Assembly: GCA_030323305.1 (NCBI GenBank)
Contig: CP106741.1
Coordinates: 1,245,001-1,309,000, forward strand
Length of the DNA: 64,000 nucleotides
Direction of reading: 5' to 3'
From: Paenibacillus sp. CC-CFT747
GTDB lineage: Bacteria > Bacillota > Bacilli > Paenibacillales > NBRC-103111
In this document: piece after piece, positions 8,484 through 19,488 of the stretch
Layout: each line of letters begins with the position of its first letter
Numbering within the stretch: position 1 is the stretch's first letter
Notes under the pieces: generated by a model
The model's input: the letters and a program-made list of their open reading frames with translations, nothing else
What the model was told of the DNA's origin: nothing
Databases searched by the model: none
Made by a program: the position numbers and the translations under genes

Positions 8484-9058
8484 CTATGGCTTCTCCGCCA
8501 GGCGCGCCGCGAGCCGCTCCCAGTCCTCGCCGAACAGACGGCGAAGCACCGGACGCCGGCGGACGGCCAGCGGATGATAGGAAACGAGCGTCTCAAACCC
8601 GTCCACCGTATGCCACGACCCCTAAGCGCCTTTACCTCCGCTTCCGGATTCCGGAAGAACTCCTGGACCGAAACGTTGCCGAGACACAGCACATAGCGGC
8701 GGCCCGGCACGGCAAGCTGATGCTCCAGATGGAGACGGCACGCCTGCCGGGCCGCCTCCTTGTTATAGGCGCGGGCGGGCCTTCTCTTGAGCAGATACGT
8801 CACATACAGCTCGTCCGGACCGAGACCGACGCGGTGCGCGGCTTCCTGAAGCGTTTCGCGCGTCCCGCAAACGAAGGCCTCCCCTTCTTTATCCTCCCGC
8901 GCCCCCGGATTATCCAGCAGCACCAGAACCGAAGCTCCCGGATTCCCCTCTCCCCAAATCATTCTCCCGCCATGCCCCGCCAGCTCACAGCGCCGGCAGC
9001 CTGCAAATGGCGGCGGCACCGGATCCTCCGGCCACGCACACGACTGAAAAGGCTTCAT
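8484..9058 (-). CDS. Uracil-DNA glycosylase superfamily protein (family 4-like); one frameshift
   Basis: Repaired length is about 191 residues. CRRC near residue 21, then VLVLLDNPGAREDKEGEAFV (the GxPG-xxED region of family 4/5 glycosylases), LYVTYLLKRRP, and after repair SYHPLAVRRRPVLRR, the C-terminal motif with His. It removes uracil or related bases from DNA. Only two of the usual four cluster-binding Cys residues are evident (CRRC), plus YVLCLGN, so whether it holds a 4Fe-4S cluster is unclear. One base is missing in CCCC at 8619-8622. An AAAGGGGGC-type site precedes the ATG. Confidence 0.8.
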
Positions 9059-9275
9059 GGCCCTGCCCCCTTTCCCAACAATCGGTCTCCCGGGAAGCGT
9101 TTCTTGCTCACGGCTTCCATTCGGGAGACCTTTTGCCTATTCTTCCCCAAATCTTCTTGGTGCCTTATCCGGTAACTTTGTTGGCGAAAAAGATTTTGTA
9201 AGCGCACAAAAATCAGTGGGGAAGCAGAACTTCATTTGCGGATAAGGTACTAGGGAATAGGGGCGGGCCGAAGCT

Positions 9276-10100
9276 TTACAGCTTGAGATACGTAAAGGAG
9301 CCGATCCGGGCGACGACAACCCCCTGCCGCCGGGGGCCGGTCGGGTTCTGAAGAGGAGGCACCGGCACGCCGGAACCAAGCGAGTACAGATAACGGTAAT
9401 CCGGATAAGACGCCTGGTCCGTCAAGTAAGCGGAGAACGGGCTGCCCGGCACGCGGTGGCTGTTGAGCTTGGCGATGATGCCTTCCGCCGGCCGGACCCC
9501 GATTCCGTGGCCGAAATACAGGTTGTCGCCCATCTTGATCACATTCTCCCCCGCCACTGAGGGGTCAGCGGCGAATAGTCCGGGTTGATGAAATACAGAA
9601 TGTCCCCGGGGTAAGACTCCTGGTGCGTATCCAGGGTGATCAGGCGAAGATCGCTGTCATAATGCCAGTCAAAGAGCAGCAGATCGGCAAAATAACGGTT
9701 AAACAGGGGATCCCCGATGTTCTCGCCAACCGCCCGGTACAGGCAGATGACCATCGCGGTCGCGCATTCGAAGGCATACAGCCGGCCGTTCCGGAAAATA
9801 TCCCGGACCCCTCGGCCGGCGCCACTCCCGGCTTCAGCTGAAATCCCCCGGCTCCGTCCGGTCCCAGAAGACCGGGTTGCAGCGGGAATCGGCAAACGTG
9901 GCAAACTGGGCCCCGCTCTCATACAAGGCGGCGGCCGCCTCGGTGATCGACACCCGGACCCGCAGCTCAAACAGCAGCTGGTCCACACTATCGTAGGAGT
10001 AGACGGTCGGGCTCCGGTCCTTTTGCAGATAGATGTCTCTTTGCCTGTCCGGCAGCATGGCCGGATCAATCGGCTGGGCCATCCCTTGCACGCGGATCAT
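9276..10100 (-). CDS. tgl: Protein-glutamine gamma-glutamyltransferase Tgl (spore coat cross-linking); three frameshifts
   Basis: Repaired length is about 274 residues and collinear with Bacillus Tgl. Landmarks: VDQLLFELRVRVSITEAAAA, the catalytic RLYAFECATAMVI (Cys), LLFDWHYDSD, PQWRGENVIKMG and YFGHGIGV with the conserved His. Tgl cross-links coat proteins such as GerQ during spore maturation. Missing bases fall in CCCCC at 9845-9849, CCCC at 9808-9811 and CCCCC at 9548-9552. The ATG at 10098-10100 matches the family start; AGGTG lies upstream. An upstream ATG at 10136 is possible. Presence supports an endospore-forming host. Confidence 0.9.
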
Positions 10101-11379
10101 GGGAACACCTGCCTTTGGCATGATGGAATATCCCATTTTATGCGGATGCCGGGCAAAGTAAAACCGCGGGTTTCCCTGGTGCCTGTACCCGCGGCTGGCA
10201 GGGCGGCCATCCGCCCTCTCGTCTCGTTATGGAAGCCCGGCCGCCGGGAACCGTCTCTCCCCGCGCTAGCGGCGGGGGCGTCTAGCCGCACGGTACTGAC
10301 CGGCGGCCTTCCCGGGGCCCGCTTCCTTTTTCCGTCTTCGAACACCGCCCGGTTTCGCCCTTGGGCCTTGGCGGCATAGAGAAGCTTGTCCGCATATTCG
10401 GCAAGCTCGTTTTTGGTCGGACAGTCTCCTGAATAGACCGCCCCGAAGCTCAGCGTCACGCGTACGGGTTGTCCCCGCACCGCAAGCTTCAGCCGGTTCA
10501 CGTCCCCCTGGATCGCCTTGATCAGCTGGGCGGCCTCGTTCGGCTCCCTCGTGTAGACCAGCATGGCGAACTCCTCTCCCCGTAGCGGAAGGCCAATCCG
10601 TTCCGGTCCCGTAAACGCGCGGAGAGAACGCCGGATACCTGCCGGAGCACCTCGTCTCCCGTGGCGTGTCCGTAGGTGTCGTTGATCGTTTTGAAATGGT
10701 CGATGTCCGCCATGATGAGGTAGGCCGGCTGCCGTTCCCGGTAAATCCGGTCCATCGTCTCCTGGAAATACCGGTGGTTAAAGAGACCCGTCAAATAATC
10801 CTCGTTCAGCCGGTCCCGGTAATAATTGCTGTCCTTGAATTGTTTGCGCTCCCGGGAAGCGATCACCCCGCAGTAGAAGGCGATGACGAACGTGAACATA
10901 ACCTGCAGGCTGTACAGATAAAGCCGGTACGGGTCCGTAAAGACCCCGGGATCCAGCCGCAGCAGCATCACGGAATATCCCCCGGTCAGGAGACCGGCCG
11001 CATACAGGGCGCCGGCCAGATTCCAGTAGATGGCGGAATGCAGCAAAAGCAAATAGAAGACCATGTAGAACGGGCTGTGTCCGCCTCCCGTCATGGCCAC
11101 CAGGGCAAGTACGGCTACCCCGTCCATCACAATGGAGGTCCGCGTGACCACCTTGTAGACGCTCGAGGTCACCGGATAACGAAGCAGCACATATTGGTCC
11201 ACAGCGGTGTACAGCACCACAAAAAGCGCGGTCCACGTAAACCCCGCCTTGCTGTAGCCGAGAAACCCGTTTATGGACGGGGTATAGACGATGAACAGGC
11301 AGACCGCGACGATGAACCACCGCAGGTTGGCCGAGATCATTTCCATCGTTTGGGTTTGGGGAATCCAGTTTCTTTTCAA
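10097..11379 (-). CDS. Membrane-bound diguanylate cyclase (GGDEF); one frameshift
   Basis: An N-terminal region of about five to six membrane helices (about residues 20-190) is followed by a GGDEF domain. DYLTGLFNHRYF starts the domain, MADIDHFKTINDTYGHATGD is the magnesium/GTP segment, and repair of CCCC at 10579-10582 restores RYGGEEF, an active-type GGEEF signature, then VTLSFGAVYSGD. A canonical RxxD inhibitory site is not seen five residues before it. Product would be c-di-GMP. The C-terminal 60 residues after RNRAVF look disordered and may hide another error. I prefer the TTG at 11377-11379, eight bases after AGGGAG; a GTG at 11388 also exists. The end overlaps the tgl start by four bases. 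Confidence 0.85.
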
Positions 11380-11388
11380 GTATGCCAC

Positions 11389-11640
11389 TCCCTGCCGTGC
11401 CGCGAGCCCTATCGCTTAATGTCCTGCTCGTGTCGTCTTTCTCTGGAGAAAGGACTTACTGTCTTCTGTAGGAAAATGTAAGATTCCTTCCCCTGTGACA
11501 AAATTCGTTCCAATTAACCAGTCTTTCCGCCGGAAGTAGACAGCTGTTCCTAGAACGCCGGAAGGCTTGATCCAAAACCGGGCATCCTTGCCTAGGCTGT
11601 CAGGTCCCGGGGCCGCTCGCGGCAGGCCGGCCTTATTCCT
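11389..11640. other. Non-coding stretch upstream of the diguanylate cyclase
   Basis: Apart from a weak TTGTCA-like element on the minus strand near 11500 I see no gene, hairpin or repeat here. It separates the cyclase gene from the glp terminator. Confidence 0.4.
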
Positions 11641-11665
11641 TCAGGCTCCTGATGTCTGCACGATA

Positions 11666-11703
11666 AAAACCCCCGTTCTCTGCAGGAAGCAGACCGGGGG
11701 GAC
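11666..11703 (-). terminator. Terminator of the glpKD operon
   Basis: On the minus strand CCCCCGGTCTGC pairs with GCAGAGAACGGGGG and is followed by TTTTTAT. It lies about 200 bases after the glpD stop. The GC-rich bases between, including a CCCCGCTGCC/GGCAGCGTGGGG hairpin at 11866-11890, hold no gene I can support. Confidence 0.85.
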
Positions 11704-11903
11704 GAATGTCGGATGGTGCCGAAAACGTATAAAGAGGCTCCGGCACCGGCGGCGTTGCTGCGCGGCAAAGGGGAACCCTAGAGTCGGGGCGCTGCGGCCA
11801 GGCAGCGGGAATTTAGCCTCCGGCGGTGCCGCTGAGGCAACGGGGATTCGGCGGCCGGTGTCCCCCGCTGCCCGGCAGCGTGGGGGTATGCGGCAGCGGC
11901 GCT

Positions 11904-13571
11904 CTACCCGTCGACCGGCGTAACGGCTTCCTCCAGCCGGCGTTTCATCTCGGCCATACGCTCTTCCTGGATCTCCTCGGACCAGCCGTAGTGGGCGGCC
12001 ATGTAGCGCGTCACGGGGCCGAGCGTCCGGCGCACCTCTTCGATGTCGAAATAGAGCGCCCCGGTCCGGCGGATGAAATAGTCCGCCGGCGTGACGGCCA
12101 TCTCCTCCTCCATGGCATAGAGGAGCGTCAGAAAGGTGCGGGGCGGGAGCCCGAACTCCCGCGCTTCCCCGCCGCGGACGCGGTGCAGCTCGTAGAGCTC
12201 GGCGGCGTTCGAGCCGTAGCGCCGGGCGAGCCATTCGGCCGTCTCGGCCGTCAGGCCCGCGTTCGTGCCGGCGCGGACGCTCTCCCGCACGAACGCCTCG
12301 AAGCCGGCGGAGCCGCCGACCTGGCCGCCCGAGAGAGTGAGCCGCTCCGTTCCGCACTCGCGGTAAGGCCCGCGGCCCTGATCGGCCAACCGCGAAGTGA
12401 CGAGATCGACGACCCGCTCGGCCATCCTGCGGTAGCCGGTGAGCTTGCCCCCGGCTATGGAGAGCAGGCCGGAGGGCGCCTCGAAGATCTCGTCCTTGCG
12501 TGAAAGCTCCGAGGGCGACTTGCCGTCCTCGTGGATAAGGGGCGCAGCCCCGCCCAGCTCGACTCCACATCGTCCGGCGCCAGCTCAAGGCTCGGGAACA
12601 TCCCGTTAGCCGCCTCCAGCAGGTAATCCCGGTCGGCCGCCGTCATGCGAGGATTCTCGATATCCCCGGTGTAGTTCGTATCGGTGGTGCCGATATACGT
12701 CTTGCCCTCCCGGGGAATGGCAAACACCATCCGCTTATCCGGAGTGTCGAAATAAACCGCCTGCCGCAGCGGGAAGCGCCCGCCGTCCACCACGAGATGA
12801 ACGCCCTTCGTCAGGTGAATGCGCTTGCCCTCGCGGGAGCGGTCGAGCTCCCGGAGCTCGTCCACCCAAGGACCGGAGGCATTCACGATGATCTTCGCCC
12901 GCAGGTCCCGGGTCTTCCCGGCCAGCGTATCGGCGATCCGGACGCCGGACGCGCGTCCCCCGTCATAGAGCACTTCGACGGCGCGGGCATAGTTAACCGC
13001 ACTTGCCCCCGCCGGACCGCCTCCTTCATCGTCTCGATGGTCAGGCGGGCGTCATCGGTCCGGTACTCGACGTAATAGCCGCCCCCTTCAGAATGTCCGC
13101 ACGGAGCAGAGGCTCCCGCTGCAGGGCTTCCGACCGGCTGAGCATCCTCCGCCTCTCGCTGCGGCGAACCCCGGCGAGACGGTCATAGACGAGCAGGCCG
13201 ACCGAGGTCGCCATACGGCCGAAGGTGCCTCCCTGAACGAGCGGAAGCAGCATCCATTCCGGCGTCGTCACATGCGGGGCGTTCTCGTAGACGACCGCCC
13301 GCTCCCGGCCCACCTCGGCGACCAGCTTGATCTCCAGCTGCTTCAGGTAACGGAGTCCTCCGTGGACGAGCTTCGTGGAACGGGAGGAAGTGCCCGCGGC
13401 GAAGTCCTGCATCTCGACAAGCGCGGTCCGGATCCCCCGGGTCTCGGCATCAAGCGCGATGCCGGCCCCCGTAATCCCTCCTCCGATCACCAGGAGGTCG
13501 AAGTCCTGTTCCTCCATGCTGGCCAGAACCGCCTCCCGGCCGGCTCCCGCAAACGTCTGCTCTCTCATCAT
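11904..13571 (-). CDS. glpD: Aerobic glycerol-3-phosphate dehydrogenase GlpD; three frameshifts
   Basis: Repaired length is about 556 residues. N-terminal FAD motif [39 protein letters not shown], then [32 protein letters not shown] [33 protein letters not shown] and the C-terminal DAO_C helical domain. The membrane-associated flavoenzyme converts sn-glycerol-3-phosphate to DHAP and feeds quinones. Missing bases are in CCCCC at 13082-13086, CCCCC at 13006-13010 and GGGG at 12539-12542. AAAGAGGG precedes the ATG. It lies 78 bases after glpK, with a shared terminator downstream. Confidence 0.93.
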
Positions 13572-13649
13572 GGTGTCCCTCTTTCCTGCCGCAGTGTGAT
13601 AGTCCCCGGCCGCCTGAGGCTGATCCTGCCGGCCCGGTATGCCCGGCGG

Positions 13650-15157
<1,508 letters not shown>

Positions 15158-15361
15158 TCACGGATCGGGCCGGATGCCCTTTTCCTGTTCTCCTAATCCC
15201 ATCCCTTCTACCTTACCTCATCGGCGGCCCCGTTTCCATAACAGAACTTGGCTGCCGGCTGACGTTTCGTTAAGGTGAACCGGCTGAAGAGACAGGAGCA
15301 CTTGAACGAAAAAGGAATTTCCATTACCCTGAAGGCATCAAAGCCCGAGGAGGACGACCCT

Positions 15362-15885
15362 ATGCCGTTATGGCCGCGCCGCACCCCTGCAGGAGACAAA
15401 GAAAGCCGGAAGCCGAACCGCCCCAAGGACGCGGAGCCCGGGAGCGGGGAAGAGCGCCCCATGATTCCGCTGCCTGCGGAAACACTCGAGGATACCGACG
15501 TTGCCCTGCATGCCGAGAGGCAGCTCATCCAGTGGGTGGACGAAGCGGTCGACGACTTCGCCCGCCGGGGCGGCTTCGACAACCTCCCCGGCAAAGGCAA
15601 GCCGCTGAAGGTGCCGGAGGGCGATGTGCTGCAGACGATTATGCAGAATGCCAAAATCCCTCCCCCTGGGTCATGCTGCGCCGGGAGATCGGTGTGGCGA
15701 TGGAGTACGCCGTCGAGCTGATGGACTCCGGGGCCGGAGAACAGGCCGTGGACGACCAGCTGCTCCTTATTAACCGGCAGATTCTCGAGTTGAATCTGAT
15801 GGCCCCGAGCCTCTCCCTTCACCGGAGGAAGGTCTCCCGGGACACTATCCGCGAGCAGGCCGCCAAATGGAACGAGGGAGGATGA
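15362..15885 (+). CDS. DUF1992 (DnaJ C28-like) domain protein; one frameshift
   Basis: Repaired length is about 175 residues. The diagnostic segment is DDFARRGGFDNLPGKGKPLK followed by a second half WVMLRREIGVAMEYAVELMD and KVSRDTIREQAAKWNEGG. DUF1992 proteins resemble the human DNAJC28 conserved domain; their role in bacteria is unknown. The start at 15362 has GAGGAGG eight bases upstream; an in-frame start at 15275 lacks one. One C is missing around 15657-15664. The TGA overlaps the sigma-factor ATG (ATGA), so the two are translationally coupled. Confidence 0.8.
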
Positions 15886-16864
15886 GCGAATTGCCGTCAG
15901 AAAGCCTTTTTCCTATAGAAGAGCCCGGCTTGGAGGAGCTTTACCTCACCTATAAGCCTCTCCTGCTGTCGCTCGGGTACAAGCTTCTCGGTTCAAGGAC
16001 CGAGGCGGAGGACGCCGTGCACGATGTCTTCCTGAGCCTGCGCCAGTCGGCTCACGAGCCCCTCCGCCATCCGAAGGCGTATCTGGTCAAGCTCTTGACC
16101 AACCGCTGCCTTAATCTGCTGAAGGCGGGACGGCGGCGGAGAGAAACCTATCCCGGCTCTTGGCTGCCGGAGCCCGATTTCTCCGTAGCGGATCACCCCG
16201 GAGCCGAAGGGCGGGATCCCGGGGAACCGGAGGAGCAGCTCATTCTCCGGGAGACGGTCAGCTATGCCCTGCTCGTTCTCCTTCAGGAGCTGACTCCGCA
16301 GGAAAGGGCCGTCTTCGTGCTTCGCGAGTCCCTCGGCTACGACTACAAGGAGCTGGCGGCGCTTCTCAACAAGACGGAGCCGTCCTGCCGGAAGCTGTTC
16401 AGCCGGGCGAAGGCGAAGCTCGGGAAGAGCGGCCCTCCCGTGGAGAAGCCGCCGGCGGACGCGGAGGCTTTCATCCGGACTTTCCTCCAAGCGGCGGCAA
16501 GCGGGCGCTTCGAGCCCTTCGTCCGGCTGCTAGCGGAGGATGCGGTTATGGTCAGCGACGGCGGCGGCAAGGTGCGTTCCGCGCTTGTGCCCATTAAGGG
16601 CCGGGCCCGCATCGGGGCTTTCTTCACCGGCATCGGCAAGAAGGGCTCTCTTCACGGAAGCGTCCGGCCGGTGCCGGGGAATGGTCCCGCCTCCTTCGTT
16701 CTGGATCGTCCCGGACGGCCCCCTTCGTCTTCAGCTTCGCCTGGACGGCCGATGGAAGCCGCATCTCCGCGATCTATCTGCTCAGCAATCCCGACAAGCT
16801 GACCCTCCTGCCTCCTTTGGGGGAGTCTGGGGCGCTGCCTCCGGGTCCCCTTTTGCCGGAATAA
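15882..16864 (+). CDS. ECF41-type RNA polymerase sigma factor with SnoaL-like C-terminal domain; one frameshift
   Basis: Repaired length is about 327 residues. Region 2: LYLTYKPLLLSLGYKLLGSR and DAVHDVFLSL; region 4: LTPQERAVFVLRESLGYDYK and SCRKLFSRAKAKL. About 130 further residues (ADAEAFIRTFLQAAASGRFE, DAVMVSDGGGKVR, AWTADGSRISAIYLLSNPDK) form the SnoaL-like extension that regulates ECF41 factors in place of an anti-sigma. One C is missing in CCCCC at 16719-16723. The start is uncertain: AGGGAGG abuts the ATG at 15882, so the TTG at 15891 is also possible. The next gene is a carboxymuconolactone decarboxylase with an ECF41 promoter, the classic arrangement. Confidence 0.87.
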
Positions 16865-16883
16865 TCGAAGCAGACACAACCCG

Positions 16884-16910
16884 TGTCACAAATCAGACCT
16901 CCCGGTTGTC
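16884..16910 (+). promoter_or_regulatory. ECF41-type promoter of the CMD gene
   Basis: TGTCACA (16884-16890), a 16-base spacer, then TGTC (16907-16910). The published ECF41 consensus is TGTCACA-N16-CGTC, so only one base differs. It lies just after the sigma-factor stop and 44 bases before the CMD start. Confidence 0.8.
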
Positions 16911-16953
16911 ATAGAGAAGGCAAGCCATTATTCCACCGAGGAGGACGCCTTCT

Positions 16954-17430
16954 ATGCAAGTTCGGCTTCATCACCAAACCGTCAATCCGCAAGCCTACCA
17001 GGCGATGCGCAAGCTCGAGGAGTTCGTCAAAAGCACCGGTCTCGATCCTATCTTGTATGAACTGATCAAGATCCGGGCCTCTCAATTGAACGGCTGCTCC
17101 TTCTGCCTGGATATGCACACCAAGGATATCCGCCGGATGGGCGAATCGGAGCAGCGGGTTAACCTTCTTTCCGTCTGGCGGGAGGTGCCGCTGTTCACGG
17201 ACAAGGAAAAAGCGGTGCTCGAGCTGACCGAGGCCGTGACCCGGATCGGCGATGGAGGGGTATCGGATGCGCTGTACGCCAAAGTCCGGGAGCACTTCTC
17301 CGAGACCGAATTCATCGCCCTTATCATGGCGATCAACACGATCAACTGCTGGAACCGGATCGCCATTTCGTTCGGCATGTTCCCGGGCTGCTATGACGCG
17401 GGTGCCAAGCGTTCCGAATCGGCCGAGTAA
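16954..17430 (+). CDS. Carboxymuconolactone decarboxylase / AhpD-like family protein (ECF41 partner)
   Basis: An intact 158-residue helical protein. LYELIKIRASQLNGCSFCLD holds the CxxC redox pair, with the His two residues later (LDMH), the AhpD-type active site; IALIMAINTINCWNRIAISF is the C-terminal dimer helix. Such proteins usually act as alkylhydroperoxidases or in reactive-species defence, although the substrate of ECF41-linked members is not settled. GAGGAGG lies nine bases before the ATG. It follows an ECF41 promoter, so the upstream sigma factor is its expected activator. Confidence 0.9.
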   Translation: MQVRLHHQTVNPQAYQAMRKLEEFVKSTGLDPILYELIKIRASQLNGCSFCLDMHTKDIRRMGESEQRVNLLSVWREVPLFTDKEKAVLELTEAVTRIGDGGVSDALYAKVREHFSETEFIALIMAINTINCWNRIAISFGMFPGCYDAGAKRSESAE

Positions 17431-17494
17431 ACGGAGGACCCTGGAGCCTCCTCTCTGTTAACGTTCTGATGAAACGCCGCTCCTGCCCGCGAAT

Positions 17495-17533
17495 ACAAAA
17501 GAGCTCCGGCCTGCCTCGGCCGGAGCTCTTTTG
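17495..17533. terminator. Bidirectional terminator between CMD and csbD genes
   Basis: AAAAGAGCTCCGGCC and GGCCGGAGCTCTTTT form a perfect 15-bp stem with a short loop, A and T runs on both sides serving both converging genes. Confidence 0.92.
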
Positions 17534-17569
17534 CCTGCGTCCCAGCCGTGCTTGACGGCCTGATGGGCT

Positions 17570-17740
17570 TTAGTGGTTGTCCTTCAGCTTGCCAATGCCC
17601 TCTTGGACTTCGCCCTTCAGCTTGTCCTTCTTGCCTTCGGCCTGCATCGATTTATCGTTCGTCGCGTTTCCGACCTGATCCTTGATTTCGCCCTTCGCTT
17701 TGGAAACGCCGCCTTTGATTTTATCTCCTAATCCACTCAT
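17570..17740 (-). CDS. csbD: CsbD-like general stress protein
   Basis: A 56-residue hydrophilic protein: MSGLGDKIKGGVSKAKGEIK, then repeated K-G-E/D motifs (GKKDKLKGEVQEGIGKLKDN). This matches the CsbD family, small abundant stress proteins of unknown mechanism that are SigB-controlled in Bacillus. The ATG at 17738-17740 is chosen because AAAGGAG lies nine bases upstream; an ATG at 17749 touches the binding site. A SigB-like promoter precedes it, and a bidirectional terminator follows. Confidence 0.9.
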   Translation of the reverse strand: MSGLGDKIKGGVSKAKGEIKDQVGNATNDKSMQAEGKKDKLKGEVQEGIGKLKDNH

Positions 17741-17775
17741 GCTTTCCATCTCCTTTGTGTTAGGGTTATAAAGAA

Positions 17776-17801
17776 TTACCCTTTTTGGGGGAAAGTTAAA
17801 C
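17776..17801 (-). promoter_or_regulatory. SigB-like promoter of csbD
   Basis: On the minus strand GTTTAA (17796-17801), 14 bases, GGGTAA (17776-17781). The Bacillus SigB consensus is GTTTAA-N12-15-GGGTAT. It ends 35 bases before the ATG. Confidence 0.7.
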
Positions 17802-17888
17802 GTTACCGGGAAACCGCGGCCGGAATGGACGTCCCATCGGAGGAACGGCCGAACCGGCAAAGCCCGGCCTGCGGTATCCCTCCAATAT

Positions 17889-17919
17889 GACAACCGTTGT
17901 CTTATATCCGTGATACAAT
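17889..17919 (+). promoter_or_regulatory. Operator-like palindrome and extended -10 before the WYL regulator
   Basis: GACAACCGTTGTC (17889-17901) is a perfect 6-1-6 palindrome. TGATACAAT (17911-17919) is an extended -10. The palindrome sits at about the -35 position, so self-repression or activation is plausible. Confidence 0.5.
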
Positions 17920-17986
17920 TCTCTTAACGGGTGAAGAAAACCCCGGAATGGGTACCCAAGAGAACGAACGAAAGAAGGAATGAACG

Positions 17987-18933
17987 ATGAGAGCCGACCG
18001 TCTTCTGAATATCCTGCTGCTGCTGCAGAACCACGGCCGCCTGACCTCCCGCGAGCTGGCGGCCCGCCTGGAGGTGTCCGAGCGAACCGTGTTCCGGGAC
18101 ATGGAGGCGCTCAGCACCGCGGGTGTTCCCGTCTATGCCGAGCGGGGAACGAACGGCGGCTGGATGCTGGCCGAGGGCTACCGTACCCAGCTCACCGGCA
18201 TGAAGAAAGAGGAGCTTCTCTCCTTCTCGTCGCCAGTCCCGCCGGTCTGCTGACCGACTTGGACTGGCGGCATCCGTTTGAGTCGGGCTTCCAGAAGCTG
18301 CTCGCCGCCGCTCCGGAGGCCATCCGCCGGGACGTGGATGACGTGCTGGAACGGATCCATCTGGACGGGGCGGGCTGGCGGCAGGCGAAAGAGTCCCTTG
18401 GCTCCCTGGCGGCCGTTCAGGAGGCCGTCTGGGGAGACCGGCTCCTACGGCTACGCTATGACCGGGACGGGCAGGAGAAGGAGCGCATCGTGCGTCCCCT
18501 AGGGCTCGTGGCCAAGCGGAGCATCTGGTATTTGGTGGCCGGGACGGAGGAAGGGATGCGCACCTTCCGCATTTCCCGCCTGCTGGACGCCGTGGCGCTC
18601 GAAGAAACGTTTCGGCGTCCGGAGGACTTCAGCCTGGCGGATTATTGGGAGAGCTCCGTTCAGGCGTTTCAATCAAGCCTCCCCAGCTGCCCGGCCCGGA
18701 TCCGGCTCAAGCCGGAATGCCTGCCGCTCTTGAAGCAGGAGAGATACGTCCGGATTCTCCGAACAGAAGAAGCGGAGCCGGGCTGGGTAACCGTCCATGC
18801 GGACCTCCAGACGCTCGACTGGGCGGCCCGGGTCGTCCTCGGCTTTGGCCCTTCGGCTGAAGCGCTGGAGCCGGAGGAGCTGCGGGAGCAGGTACGTTGC
18901 GCCGCGGAAGCCGCGGCGGCCTTGTACCGGTAA
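17987..18933 (+). CDS. HTH/WYL-domain transcriptional regulator (DeoR/YafY type); one frameshift
   Basis: Repaired length is about 316 residues. N-terminal helix-turn-helix: MRADRLLNILLLLQNHGRLT then SRELAARLEVSERTVFRDME. The middle holds AVWGDRLLRLRYDRDGQEKE and RPLGLVAKRSIWYLVAGTEE, the WYL core (here IWYLVA), then the C-terminal WCX segment ending RCAAEAAAALYR. WYL domains sense small ligands or nucleic acids. One C is missing at 18222-18223. AAGGAATG-type site precedes the ATG. The target is unknown; csbD is divergent and the small Xre gene is downstream. Confidence 0.88.
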
Positions 18934-18973
18934 CGGCCATGGTCCAAATCTGGCATACGACTAGTTCCTTATA

Positions 18974-19054
18974 CCTATTTATTATTCTAGAAAAATAGGT
19001 CTAAAGTATTACTTTCTATCTGTCGATAAGGTAAATAGGTGAATTCTCCTATTT
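18974..19054. repeat. Two inverted repeats of AAATAGG/CCTATTT before the small Xre gene
   Basis: CCTATTT (18974-18980) pairs with AAATAGG (18993-18999), and AAATAGG (19033-19039) pairs with CCTATTT (19048-19054). The four copies lie in an AT-rich block of 80 bases in otherwise GC-rich DNA, directly upstream of the regulator, which makes them good operator candidates. Confidence 0.65.
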
Positions 19055-19077
19055 ATTTGACAAGGTGGAGCATACAG

Positions 19078-19272
19078 ATGATTCTAGAGAGATATGAGGA
19101 GCTTAAAGCCATGCGGAAGTTGAGAGGCCTGACCCAGCAGCAGCTGGCCGAGCGGGTCCATATCAACGCCCTGTCGGTCTACCGCGCCGAGAATGGTAAG
19201 AACATCAGCCCCCGGACGTACTGCCTGCTGATGGCCTGGATGGACGATCCGGACCAGCCTGCCGCTACCTAA
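19078..19272 (+). CDS. Small Xre-family helix-turn-helix protein
   Basis: A 64-residue protein consisting of a single HTH_3 domain: MILERYEELKAMRKLRGLTQ, then QQLAERVHINALSVYRAENG and ISPRTYCLLMAWMDD. There is no effector domain. AAGGTGGAG seven bases upstream sets the ATG at 19078. Upstream DNA is AT-rich with four AAATAGG half-sites that it may bind itself. It could be a mini-repressor or one half of a lost two-gene unit; no partner gene is visible. Confidence 0.85.
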   Translation: MILERYEELKAMRKLRGLTQQQLAERVHINALSVYRAENGKNISPRTYCLLMAWMDDPDQPAAT

Positions 19273-19365
19273 AGCTATACAGCACGGGCCGCCTCCGCCT
19301 GTCGTTTGCAGCAAAGAGGGCTGGCTCAAGAGGAGTCCTTCGAAGCCCGCCTTCCCCAAAATGAG

Positions 19366-19414
19366 CAAAGACGCTTCCTTCGCCCGCTATACGGGGAGAA
19401 GAAAGCGTCTTTTT
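19366..19414. terminator. Bidirectional terminator between Xre and SpoIID-like genes
   Basis: AAAGACGCTT (19367-19376) pairs with AAGCGTCTTT (19403-19412), followed by TT on the plus strand and preceded by A-rich sequence. Confidence 0.75.
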
Positions 19415-19488
19415 GGGCTTATGCCGGGAGGCCCCTTAAGCACCATCCGGCATGGCACCAGCTGCAAGCCCGGGCCGGGCCAAGCCGG

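Noticed and set aside
11641..12588. Long minus-strand frame overlapping glpD
   Set aside because: Arg/Pro-rich alternate frame of glpD; the conserved GlpD motifs are in the other frames joined by repaired runs.
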